The notes beneath the pieces are model-generated. The model did not search any database. It was not told the origin of the DNA and saw only the letters and a program-made list of their open reading frames with translations. From positions 1 through 64,000 of the forward strand of contig NZ_JPRM01000021.1 of assembly GCF_000737695.1 (NCBI RefSeq): 64,000 bases of DNA, read 5' to 3'. The translations under genes and the position numbers were made by a program. The stretch comes from Flavobacterium hydatis (GTDB lineage: Bacteria; Bacteroidota; Bacteroidia; Flavobacteriales; Flavobacteriaceae). The stretch's first letter is position 1. The number at the start of each line of letters is the position of its first letter. Shown here piece after piece: positions 25,586-34,600 of this stretch.

Positions 25586-27301
25586 CTACGTGGTAGAAAA
25601 ATCGGAACGATTCTCTAGTCTTTCAAATTCTTTTTCGGCTATTTCTTTGGCTAACATAAAAAACGTAACACACTTTTCTTCCAGAATATTTCCGCCTTCT
25701 ATAGTTAAACTTTGTACGTTTTCAGGTTTTATCATTTCTGAATTTACAAGCATTAGCTGATGAATTGCTGTTTCTTTTTCATCTGTAAAATCAAAAGGAA
25801 GTTCGATTTCCTGTATGTAATTTAATAAAGAGAATAAATAATTCATAGAAAACTTACCCGAATGATATCCTAGAAATAAGTAAATAAGTCCTCCTGCAAT
25901 TTGTTCTACCGCCTTATGATGGAGTATATTTTTGATAAAACTCGAATCTTCTACAAAACAATTTTGTGCAAGACTAAGAAACTGTTGCGCGAGTAACATA
26001 CGATTCTCAAAATATTTCTTCGAAAAATCTAGATTTCTTTCTACCTCAAAACTGTTTGAATAAACAAGATATAAAGGATTATTATAAATCAAGAGTCCAT
26101 TTGCTATAACGATATCTAAAAAATATTTCTTGTTGTGGCTTTTCTTGCGCAAATAACTAGCACTATGATTAAGGATTGTTACTTTGTACTTATCTCCAAT
26201 TTTTTCCTCTATCTGAGTTTGCAATAACTCAATCACATTTTCTATATGTTCAAGATTAAGTACTAACAAATAAAAATGATAATCAGGAAGTTCACTACTA
26301 TAATTCCTGTTTTTATCTCCCAATTCCTGATTATGATTTGTTGCATAACCAAAACAATATATAGCTCTTGTTTGTAAGGTTTCGACAATTACGGCACTTA
26401 TTTTAGAGAATGCCTCATCCATAATATAATTAGGCTGGATTCTATCATTAAAAATTGATCTTCCTAAAAAAGATTGATTGTTTAAATCTCTTACTTTTTG
26501 TTTGCACGATTTGATATACTCTATAAAAAGCCTGTTTATTTCTCTTTGCATTAATTCAATTTTCCCCTTGGCTTTATCAATTAATGCGGTATCAATATCG
26601 TCCATATTACGATTTTGCTGTATGCTATTATAAGCAGTATTAAGCATTACCAAAATCTCTTTATCTTCTTGAATTTCTTTATTAAGTATGGTTTTAAATG
26701 TAGGTGCAAAATCTATTATATAATCATAATGCATTAGTAAACACGTAGAACTAATAAACTCTGGCATAAGGAACTCTGATGCACAAATGTAAATATAACG
26801 CAAGGTTTGGTGCAAGGCAAAGGCAGCTTCTACCCGCTTATTATTTCTTGTATAAATAGATACGTTGCGAAAAATTACTACAGCGGCTTCTATGTCTATA
26901 TCAAATCGTTTTTTGGCTTTTTTGGCTAACTGTTTTGAGGTATCTGTACTTGGATAAAATACCTTGGTATCTGGTTCTAAATATACCAATTCCTTAAAAG
27001 TGCAATGTTGTATAAAAAATAGTTTTCCTTTTTTAAATCCATAATCTACCCAATTAGAATTAATGAATTTAAAAACAAAATCAGGATATAATTTTATGAA
27101 TTTATGTGTTGTTTCATTTAATGCATCTCCGTCCTGACAGCAGTTTTCTTTTAAGACAAATGTTATAATAACGGCATTATTACTAGCGCTATAAGATACA
27201 TAAACGGCTCCTGCTTCGATAAAATGAAGCAAATCTCTAATTACTTTTTCCAATCGCTCGTGATGGGGATTACTTTGTGCTATTTTAATCGGATAATCCA
27301 T
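25586..27301 (-). CDS. protein with duplicated nucleotidyltransferase-like and HEPN-like domains
   Basis: A 571-residue soluble protein. By eye it divides into two similar halves: a nucleotidyltransferase-like domain (about residues 15-115; VYVSYSASNNAVIITFVL) then a helical HEPN-like domain (124-225; AKKAKKRFDIDIEAAVV, RVEAAFALHQTLRYIYICAS). The pattern repeats at 294-415 (IYCFGYATNHN ... YHFYLLVLNL) and 427-535 (KKYFENRMLLAQQFLSLAQN, HHKAVEQIAGGLIYLFLGYH). The active GSxxxG/DxD nucleotidyltransferase motif and the Rx4-6H HEPN RNase motif are not evident, so the copies may be non-catalytic. Divergent from an S24 repressor. A TATATTTG box at 27503-27496 could be its -7 element. Function unknown. 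Confidence 0.5.
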   Translation of the reverse strand: MDYPIKIAQSNPHHERLEKVIRDLLHFIEAGAVYVSYSASNNAVIITFVLKENCCQDGDALNETTHKFIKLYPDFVFKFINSNWVDYGFKKGKLFFIQHCTFKELVYLEPDTKVFYPSTDTSKQLAKKAKKRFDIDIEAAVVIFRNVSIYTRNNKRVEAAFALHQTLRYIYICASEFLMPEFISSTCLLMHYDYIIDFAPTFKTILNKEIQEDKEILVMLNTAYNSIQQNRNMDDIDTALIDKAKGKIELMQREINRLFIEYIKSCKQKVRDLNNQSFLGRSIFNDRIQPNYIMDEAFSKISAVIVETLQTRAIYCFGYATNHNQELGDKNRNYSSELPDYHFYLLVLNLEHIENVIELLQTQIEEKIGDKYKVTILNHSASYLRKKSHNKKYFLDIVIANGLLIYNNPLYLVYSNSFEVERNLDFSKKYFENRMLLAQQFLSLAQNCFVEDSSFIKNILHHKAVEQIAGGLIYLFLGYHSGKFSMNYLFSLLNYIQEIELPFDFTDEKETAIHQLMLVNSEMIKPENVQSLTIEGGNILEEKCVTFFMLAKEIAEKEFERLENRSDFSTT

Positions 27302-27559
27302 AATTTACTTTTACATGTTAAAACAACTCCTATTTTGTAACTCCTTTTGCTCTTATAACCACCCAAACACTAATGAATATCAAATACTTTCGACTCATTT
27401 CTTGTACAAACAGCTAATGATGCATGGCTCATAAGCATATTTCTTCTTTTTTTTTGTACGTTTGTCTTTTAGTTAATCTTTTTCTTATAATGTTACAAAT
27501 ATATAGAGTATATCCTACATATTATAATAAATTGAGTAAATAATCTATAAATATATACA

Positions 27560-28261
27560 ATGATTATCGACAGAATCCTACAACTTATTAAATATAAAGG
27601 AATTAACAAAAGAAAATTCTATATAGAAACTGGTCTTTCTAATGGTTTTTTGGATAAGGTTAGGGATATTGGTGTATCTAAAATAGAGCATATACTCAAT
27701 GTCTATCCTGAGATTAGTGCCGAATGGCTTTTACTGGGAAGAGGAAACATGTTATTAAAGCCTGTTGGTTTTGAAGAGGAGTCCCAAATAGGAAATAATA
27801 TAATACAGGAACCAAATCCTGTTTATAATAAAACTCCTCTAAAGAAAGTCCCCTTATACGATATTCAAGATTCTGCTGGAATTGTTTCTTTATTTAAAAA
27901 TTCTACACAAGATCCTATAGATTATATTTCGATTCCTGGTTTACCAAAATGTGATGGTGCTATTTATGTAAATAGCGATAGTATGTATCCTATTTTAAAA
28001 AGCGGAGATATTATTATGTACAAAAAAGTAAAAACCAATACTGATAATATTTTTTGGGGCGAAATGTATTTAGTTTCTTTAACCACCGATAATCTTGAAG
28101 AGTTTGTTTTGCTTAAAAAGGTTCAGAAATCTGATAAAGGAGAAGATTGGGTACAATTAGTAAGCGAAAATCCGCAGCATCAAACCAAAGATGTTCTCTT
28201 TAAAAACATCAAAAATTTAGCCTTGATAAAAGCAACGGTTAGAATAAACGCTACGCATTAA
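27560..28261 (+). CDS. S24/LexA-like repressor with HTH domain
   Basis: A 233-residue transcription factor. The N-terminal 65 residues form a Bacteroidota-type helix-turn-helix (FYIETGLSNGFLDKVRDIGV, YPEISAEWLLLGRG). The C-terminal peptidase-S24 domain (about 100-230) starts VPLYDIQDSAGIVSLF, contains the nucleophile Ser141 in NSDSMYPILKSGDI and the general-base Lys in EEFVLLKKVQK (186 or 187). The Ala-Gly of DSAG could be the self-cleavage site. Such proteins control prophage, mobile-element or stress genes; no phage genes are near. The nearest divergent gene is the duplicated HEPN-like protein, 258 nt away. Confidence 0.85.
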   Translation: MIIDRILQLIKYKGINKRKFYIETGLSNGFLDKVRDIGVSKIEHILNVYPEISAEWLLLGRGNMLLKPVGFEEESQIGNNIIQEPNPVYNKTPLKKVPLYDIQDSAGIVSLFKNSTQDPIDYISIPGLPKCDGAIYVNSDSMYPILKSGDIIMYKKVKTNTDNIFWGEMYLVSLTTDNLEEFVLLKKVQKSDKGEDWVQLVSENPQHQTKDVLFKNIKNLALIKATVRINATH

Positions 28262-28291
28262 AACACAAATAATTATTTCTATATCATAAAC

Positions 28292-28322
28292 AAAGCTTCG
28301 GAGAAATCTGGAGCTTTTTCAT
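28292..28322 (+). terminator. GAAA-loop hairpin terminator (copy 5)
   Basis: The stem AAAGCTTCGGA / TCTGGAGCTTT has two G:U pairs and a GAAA loop at 28303-28306, followed by TTTTTCATTTT. It lies 30 nt after the S24 repressor stop. The stem is the most diverged of the family but the loop is unchanged. Confidence 0.7.
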
Positions 28323-28417
28323 TTTGTAACATTCCTGTTTAAGCTTGATTCAAAATAAATTATATATTAGCTAAAGAATTAACAGAAACCATTTTAGCTA
28401 TTTAGACCACGAACCAC

Positions 28418-29944
28418 ATGACTAAGAAAACCATAATCTTACTCGGATTTATCATCTTAAAATTTGCTTTACAATACCATTTAATAAGTCCCGAATATGA
28501 TTTGCAACGAGACGAATACTTGCACCTGGATCAGGCAAATCATCTTGCTTGGGGATATTTATCGGTTCCTCCTGTTACTTCTTGGATTTCTTGCATTATC
28601 CTATTACTCGGAAATTCTGTTTTCTGGATTAAATTCTTCCCTGCTCTTTTTGGTGTTTTAACACTTGTAATTGTCTGGAAAACTATCGAGAAACTCAACG
28701 GAAATTTATATGCCTTAATTCTTGGCGCAACTTGTATTATTTTCTCGTCATTACTGCGAATAAATATTCTCTATCAGCCCAACTCTTTAGATGTATTATG
28801 CTGGACTGGTTTTTACTATATCATCATTCAATACATTACCACCGAAAAACCTAAATGGCTTTATATAGGAGCGATTGCATTCGCCTTTGGTTTTCTTAAC
28901 AAATACAATATTCTCTTTCTACTTATAGGCTTAGTTCCTGCCTTATTACTATCTAAACAAAGAAAAATATTTGCAGAGAAAAAACTCTACATCGCCTTAA
29001 TAGTAGGATTAATATTGATTCTTCCTAATCTTTTATGGCAATACGATAACCATTTTCCTGTGGTTCATCACATGAAAGAACTAGCCGAAACACAATTGGT
29101 AAATATGGATCGCATAGATTTTTTAAAAAAGCAATTCCTTTATTTTATAGGTTCTTCTCTTGTAATTCTTTCGTCTTTATATGCGCTGTTATTTTATAAA
29201 CCTTTCGGTAAATACAGATTCTTTTTTACCTCTCTTATCTTTACTATAATCGTTTTTTTATACTTTAAAGCCAAAGCATATTATGCCATTGGGTTATATC
29301 CCATTTACATTGCTTTTGGTGCAGTTTATCTTTCTCAAATTTTAAACTCTGGCTGGAAACGTTATCTACAACCTGTATTCGTAATCATTCCGTTGCTGTT
29401 TTTTATTCCTATGTACAATTTGTCTTTTCCAAATAAAAGTCCAGAATACATCTTAAAACATCCCGAAAACTATAAAAAACTGGGCATGCTTAAATGGGAA
29501 GATGGCAAAGACCATAATTTGCCGCAGGATTATGCCGATATGCTTGGTTGGAAAGAACTTGCTCGCAAAACCGACTCTGTTTATGCAACCATTCCCAATT
29601 CAGAAAAAAAGAAAACTCTCGTTCTTTGTGACAATTACGGACAAACCGGAGCGATTAATTATTATACCAAACAAGGAATAAAAGCAGTTTCCTTTAATGC
29701 CGATTATGTAAACTGGTTTGACCTAACTATACAATACAACAACTTAATACGTGTTAAGGAATTTCATGAAAATGATGACGAAATTGCCGAAACAGGTCCA
29801 TACTTTCAGGCCGCTGCAATAGCCGATTCTATCACAAACAAAAACGCCAGAGAATACAAAACAACCATTTTTGTATTTACAGGCGCCAAGATTGATATTA
29901 ATAAAAGAATTATTGAGGAGATTAAAAAAGCTAAAAAGTTTTGA
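28418..29944 (+). CDS. GT39/ArnT-like membrane glycosyltransferase
   Basis: A 508-residue polytopic enzyme of the polyprenyl-phosphate-dependent mannosyl/aminoarabinose transferase superfamily (GT-C fold). The first periplasmic loop carries the conserved acidic pair in PEYDLQRDEYLHLDQANHLA, followed by WGYLSVPPVTSWI, then about ten membrane helices to residue 330. The C-terminal soluble part (about 335-505) is periplasmic. It would transfer a sugar from a lipid carrier to a lipid or protein in the periplasm; the acceptor is not evident. It is monocistronic in appearance, with dispersed repeats beginning immediately after its stop codon. Confidence 0.88.
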   Translation: MTKKTIILLGFIILKFALQYHLISPEYDLQRDEYLHLDQANHLAWGYLSVPPVTSWISCIILLLGNSVFWIKFFPALFGVLTLVIVWKTIEKLNGNLYALILGATCIIFSSLLRINILYQPNSLDVLCWTGFYYIIIQYITTEKPKWLYIGAIAFAFGFLNKYNILFLLIGLVPALLLSKQRKIFAEKKLYIALIVGLILILPNLLWQYDNHFPVVHHMKELAETQLVNMDRIDFLKKQFLYFIGSSLVILSSLYALLFYKPFGKYRFFFTSLIFTIIVFLYFKAKAYYAIGLYPIYIAFGAVYLSQILNSGWKRYLQPVFVIIPLLFFIPMYNLSFPNKSPEYILKHPENYKKLGMLKWEDGKDHNLPQDYADMLGWKELARKTDSVYATIPNSEKKKTLVLCDNYGQTGAINYYTKQGIKAVSFNADYVNWFDLTIQYNNLIRVKEFHENDDEIAETGPYFQAAAIADSITNKNAREYKTTIFVFTGAKIDINKRIIEEIKKAKKF

Positions 29945-30410
29945 AAAAGGTGCTGAGGCACTAAGGTTCAAAGGTTTCTTAGTTTGTCTAGAGAAGTTAA
30001 AAAAGATTCTGAGGAACTAAGATGCTAAGGTATTGTATTGAACATAAAAACACAATTTTGTCATTTGATGCAAGGAAAACTCAGACGATATAAATCAAAC
30101 TAATAGCTCAACAACTGATTGTAGTCACAAATAATATGCTATAACCATAGCCAACGGTTTCAACCGTTGGAACGCAATGTATTATCGTAATCCGTATCAC
30201 ACGGTTGAAACCGTTAGCTATGATAAAATTGGATAGAATTTAATAAATTAGAATTCTTTGGCACATGAAATCAAGTTCGTTGTCTCTTTGAATTAAAACT
30301 TTTAAAATAATATTTGACTTTGATTGTCGAGCTACTTATGCGTTCTTCGACTCCGCTCAGAATGATAAGATTGCGAATACTTAGAAACTTAGTATCTTAA
30401 AAAAGAAAAA
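29945..30410. repeat. repeat-rich intergenic region
   Basis: Two tandem members of the 'ctgaggnactaagntgctaagg' family lie at 29948-30037 (GCTGAGGCACTAAGG, TCTGAGGAACTAAGATGC). A REP-like palindrome is at 30144-30224, and a segment TTCGACTCCGCTCAGAATGA at about 30345-30364 has the look of another dispersed word. There is no coding potential. This stretch, together with 30796-31012, is the densest repeat cluster in the window. Confidence 0.6.
30144..30224. repeat. REP-like palindromic element
   Basis: The left arm CATAGCCAACGGTTTCAACC begins at 30146 and the right arm ends at 30222 with the complementary GGTTGAAACCGTTAGCTATG (one mismatch in the core). Each arm is itself a small hairpin (CCAACGGTT-TCA-ACCGTTGG). 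A nested palindrome of this kind resembles REP/BIME units mobilised by RAYT transposases; no such transposase is in the window. Confidence 0.65.
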
Positions 30411-30839
30411 ATGCGAAAGAACCCAAACTCCACAATAACCAAACTTACTTCTAACTCTAAGAATATTTTTCTTTTGGATAGTGTTGGTGCTTTTTTAACT
30501 GCTTTCTTATTAGGTTTTGTATTGGTTAGATTTCAGGATGCTTTCGGGATGCCCCAAAAAACACTTTATATTTTGTCGGCTATAGCTCTCGTTTTTGCAA
30601 CATATTCTTTGTGTTGTTATTTGTTTGTTTCTACCAAATGGCGTTATTATCTAAATATAATTATAATTGCCAATGCTTTATATTGTTGCCTTACAACGGG
30701 ACTTATAATTTACTATTTCCATAAACTAACCACCTTAGGTTTAGCATATTTTATACTCGAGATAGTTGTTATTGTTTTCTTAGTTTATTTAGAAGGTTCA
30801 AAGGTTTTTGAAAAAGGTACTGAGGTACTGAGACACTAA
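30411..30839 (+). CDS. hypothetical four-helix membrane protein
   Basis: A 142-residue protein with four hydrophobic spans (about residues 24-41, 51-72, 78-98 and 107-127). It has a Ser/Asn-rich cytoplasmic start (RKNPNSTITKLTSNSKN) and several Cys residues in helices 2 and 3. I do not recognise a named family. The last dozen residues (SKVFEKGTEVLRH) and the stop codon are encoded by a dispersed intergenic repeat (30796-30857). The original C-terminus may therefore have been replaced or the stop codon captured. Confidence 0.6.
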   Translation: MRKNPNSTITKLTSNSKNIFLLDSVGAFLTAFLLGFVLVRFQDAFGMPQKTLYILSAIALVFATYSLCCYLFVSTKWRYYLNIIIIANALYCCLTTGLIIYYFHKLTTLGLAYFILEIVVIVFLVYLEGSKVFEKGTEVLRH

Positions 30840-30857
30840 GATGCTAAGGTTTTTTAG
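30796..30857. repeat. 'ctgaggtactaag' family repeat overlapping a gene end
   Basis: GGTACTGAGGTACTGAGACA then CTAAGATGCTAAGG is a member of the same family as 29948-30037 and (inverted) 30938-31012. It covers the last 14 codons of the preceding gene. Confidence 0.65.
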
Positions 30858-30937
30858 ATTGAACATAAAAAAACGCAATACTGTCTTCCATAACAATATT
30901 GTGTTTTTCTTTATATTAATGAAGGCTCTACTTTAAC

Positions 30938-31012
30938 CTCTGAACCTTTTATAGACAAACCGAAAAACCTCTGTCCCTTAGTACCTCAGAACCTTAAAAA
31001 AACCTTTGCCCC
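30938..31012. repeat. 'ctgaggtactaag' family repeat, inverted copy
   Basis: CCTCTGTCCCTTAGTACCTC, AGAACCTTAAAAAAACC and an upstream CCTCTGAACCTTTTATAGAC are the reverse complement of the repeats at 29948 and 30796. Together with 30796-30857 it could form a long imperfect hairpin between the two small genes. Confidence 0.6.
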
Positions 31013-31018
31013 TTCCTC

Positions 31019-31324
31019 CTAAGCCATAAACAATGCATGCTTATTATAGTTGTACAATACTAAATCGTATGGTACTAAGTTTGGTAATACCTTTTCAGAA
31101 TTGGCATCAAACTTTATATTATTTGCTTTGCGAAATAAGTAAATATCTTTTAAACAATTAGATAAACTCTGATGTATCATCGATGAGGTTATAGGTAGCT
31201 TATTATCTCCTACCAATAAATCTATTTGATAATTAGAACTAGACTTAGAAAGATTATTACCAATTATTCTTATTTCGAATGTTGTTGGTTTCCCATTATG
31301 TTCTCCTTGATATTGTACTCTCAT
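31019..31324 (-). CDS. hypothetical small soluble protein
   Basis: A 101-residue protein without signal peptide or membrane segment. The first half reads as beta strands (RVQYQGEHNGKPTTFEIRII), followed by a helix (SSMIHQSLSNCLKDIYLFRK). No known family recognised. It converges on the small membrane protein, with repeats between them. The ATG at 31324 follows an AT-rich leader; codon use and composition look like those of its neighbours. Confidence 0.5.
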   Translation of the reverse strand: MRVQYQGEHNGKPTTFEIRIIGNNLSKSSSNYQIDLLVGDNKLPITSSMIHQSLSNCLKDIYLFRKANNIKFDANSEKVLPNLVPYDLVLYNYNKHALFMA

Positions 31325-31661
31325 AGTTTTATCAGTTTAAATTAAATACAATTTTGTTACTCTTGTTTTTTATGTAATCGTTTGTAAAAATAAATTTAGT
31401 AATAAAATCTTTTTAATCGTAAATAATTTTAAAAATTTTTCTAAAAACCGCTTCTTCTCTCTTTCCTTGTATTTACTCGGTTTTAAGCAAAATCTTCCTA
31501 TCAAATTCTCACTTTTCACCTACATAAATAAGAATATCACACGTATTTTCTTAAATAAATAATTTCGTCAATTTTTTATGTAGATATTTTTCCTACTTTT
31601 GCCAATTAACACCTAACAACTAAATACATTGCCAATCAACTAACCCTTAAACCCTTGAGTT
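31325..31661. promoter_or_regulatory. promoter region of the giant LRR/cohesin operon
   Basis: A 337-bp AT-rich gap. TACTTTTG at 31594-31601 fits the Bacteroidota -7 element, with a T-rich sequence but no exact TTTG at -33. The predicted start near 31608 leaves a leader of about 54 nt before ATG 31662. No other feature was seen. Confidence 0.45.
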
Positions 31662-34600
31662 ATGACGAAAAAACTACTCATTAAACTAATATTCCTCCTT
31701 ATTAGTTCCCCTATTTTTGCATTTCAAACCCCTACAAACATTCCTATTCCTGACACAGAATATCAAGCTCTGGTCGATTTTTACAAAGCCACTGGCGAAT
31801 CTAACTGGAATAATAAATGGAATACTAAAGAAAATAATCTTCATGAGGTCGCCTGGTATGGCGTAACCGTAGAAAACGGACATGTCACCACAATTAACCT
31901 CAGCAACACCAACAACATTGTTGGAAAAATTCCCGCCTCTTTTGGGAATTTAAAATTCCTAAAAAACCTTTCCCTTTACGGAGGAAATTACGGTAAAGAC
32001 TTAAGCTCAACCGATCTGGGTGTCCTATCTGAACTAGAAGCTCTAGAAACTCTCGACCTAAGATATTGTAATATAAAAGGTAGCATTCCGGCCTCATGGA
32101 ATAAGCTTAAAAAACTAAAAACTTTATACCTAAGCAACAACGCCATCACTTCTTTGCCTAAAGAAATTGGAGAGCTAGAAAGCTTAATAACTTTAGAGTT
32201 ATCTACCAACCAAATAAGTGTTCTAACAAAAGAATTAGAAAACCTTACTGCCTTAAGAACAGTAAATCTTGCCAGTAATAGAATATCAAATATCGAAGCT
32301 TTATTAAAAAGCACCGTTAGCTTAGAGCTAAATTCTCAAACTCTTAGCATAGATAAATTACAATATGAAGGAGTCGATTTAAAAATTAGTAACCTCCCAA
32401 ATGTTGTTCTTTACAACAGAGCCAAAAATGATTTCTCTGCCAGAAGACCAATAGGAATTTATGTACGAGGAAGTCAGATAGGAACAAATGTAACCGTTGC
32501 CGAAGATGGTAGCCTTACGATTCCATCGGCTTATCTGGCTACACTAAAAAACGGAGATGAAGTATATCTGCGTCAGCAATACGACGGAACTTCGGGAGCA
32601 GCTTATTACAGCAATATTTATTTTACTACTGTAAAAGTTAATCAGCCAGGGATTCCAAATATAGAATATCAGGCATTAGTCGATTTTTATAACGCTATGA
32701 ATGGTAGCAAATGGAGTACTAAATGGGACATTAATGAAAACAATCTTAACGAAGGTGCGTGGAATGGCTTAAGTATAGAAAACGGACACGTAACAGGAAT
32801 TAACCTCAACAATACCAGCAATATATCTGGAGCAATACCAGCCTCTTTCGGGAACTTAAAATACCTAAAAAGCTTTTCTCTTTATGGAGGAAGTTATGGC
32901 AAAGACTTAAACACTACCGATTTAAGTTCGCTATCAGAATTAGAATCTCTAGAAACTCTAGATTTAAGATATACCAAGCTTAAAGGCAATATACCTGCTT
33001 CGTGGAGCAAACTAAAAAAATTAAAGACTCTTTATATTAGCAACAATGCTATTACAGGATTACCTGATGAACTAGGAGAAATAGAAAATCTGGTAACACT
33101 AGACTTATCTAATAATCAGATAAAAACAATTCCTGTTTCTATAGGCAATCTTTCTTATTTAGTAACGCTAAACTTAGCCAGTAACCAGATAGAAGTTCTT
33201 ATAAAAGAATTTGAAAGTTTAAATGCTCTAAGAACGTTAGATCTTTCGAGTAATAAAATTTCGAATATTGTAGCGTTGTTAAAAAGTTCGGTAAGCCTCG
33301 AATTAAATTCTCAAACCATAAATCTAGAGAACTTTTTATACAGTGGTACCGATGTAAAAATCGAGAATTTCCCGAATATAGTTACCTACAATAAATCTAA
33401 AAATGATTTCTCGGGACGAAGACAATTTATGGTTTACATACGAGGCAGTCAGGTAGGAACTAATATAACAATGGCAGAAGATGCCAGCGTAACCATTCCT
33501 TCTAGTTATCTGGCAACCCTAAAAACAGGCGATCAGGTATATTTGCGTATACAATACGATGGAGCACTTAGCGCAGCTTATTATACCAATATCTTTTTTA
33601 CTAATGTAAAAGTAGATCAGCCACAAATACCCGATTCAGAGTATCAAGCTTTAGTTGATTTTTATAATGCAATGGGCGGTACAAAATGGAATAATAAATG
33701 GGATATATCCCAAAATAATCTCCACGAAGGTGCATGGTATGGTGTAAGTATCGAGAACGGACATATTACAAACCTTAACCTTAACAACAATAGTAATGTT
33801 ACGGGAGCAATACCAGCCTCTTTTAAAAATTTAAAATACCTAAAAAACCTTTCTCTTTATGGAGGAAGTTACACCAAAGATTTAAGCACAACCGATTTAA
33901 ACGTTTTATCTGACTTAGAAGTTTTAGAATCTCTGGACTTAAGATATTCAAAATTAAAAGGAGATATTCCTGCTTCATGGGGTAAATTAAAAAAACTAAA
34001 ATCACTGTATTTAAGCAACAATGCCATTACAGGATTACCAGAAGAGTTTGGTACAATGGAAGGTTTGGTAACAGCCGATTTATCATCTAACCAAATAAAA
34101 GCAATTCCGGTATCTGTAGGTAATCTTTCGAACCTTGTTACATTAAACCTCTATAGCAACCAAATAGAAGTACTTATAAAAGAATTCGAAAATTTAAATG
34201 CACTAAGAACGCTAGATCTTTCGAGCAATAAAATATCTAATATCGTTGGCTTATTAAAAAGTCAGGTTAATCTGGAACTAAACTCTCAAACCATTAGCAT
34301 CGAAAATTTCCTATACGAAGGAACCGATGTAAAAATCGAGAACTTCCCGAATATAGTTACTTATAATAAATCCAAAAATGATTTTTCGGGTCGTAAACAG
34401 TTTATTCTTTACATACGTGGTGCTCAGGTAGGAACTAACTTAACCATGGCGCAAGATGGTAGCCTTACTATTCCTGTAAGTTATCTGGCTACACTAAAAA
34501 CCGGAGATCAACTCTATCTGCGTCAGCAATACGACGGAACACTTAGCGCGGCATATTATACCAACATATTTTTTACTAATGTAAAAGTAGAGCAGCCAAA

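Noticed and set aside
28292..28322. Phage or integron attachment site at the repeated GCTTC hairpin beside the S24 repressor
   Set aside because: The same hairpin ends four unrelated transcription units in the window, and no integrase or phage gene is near.
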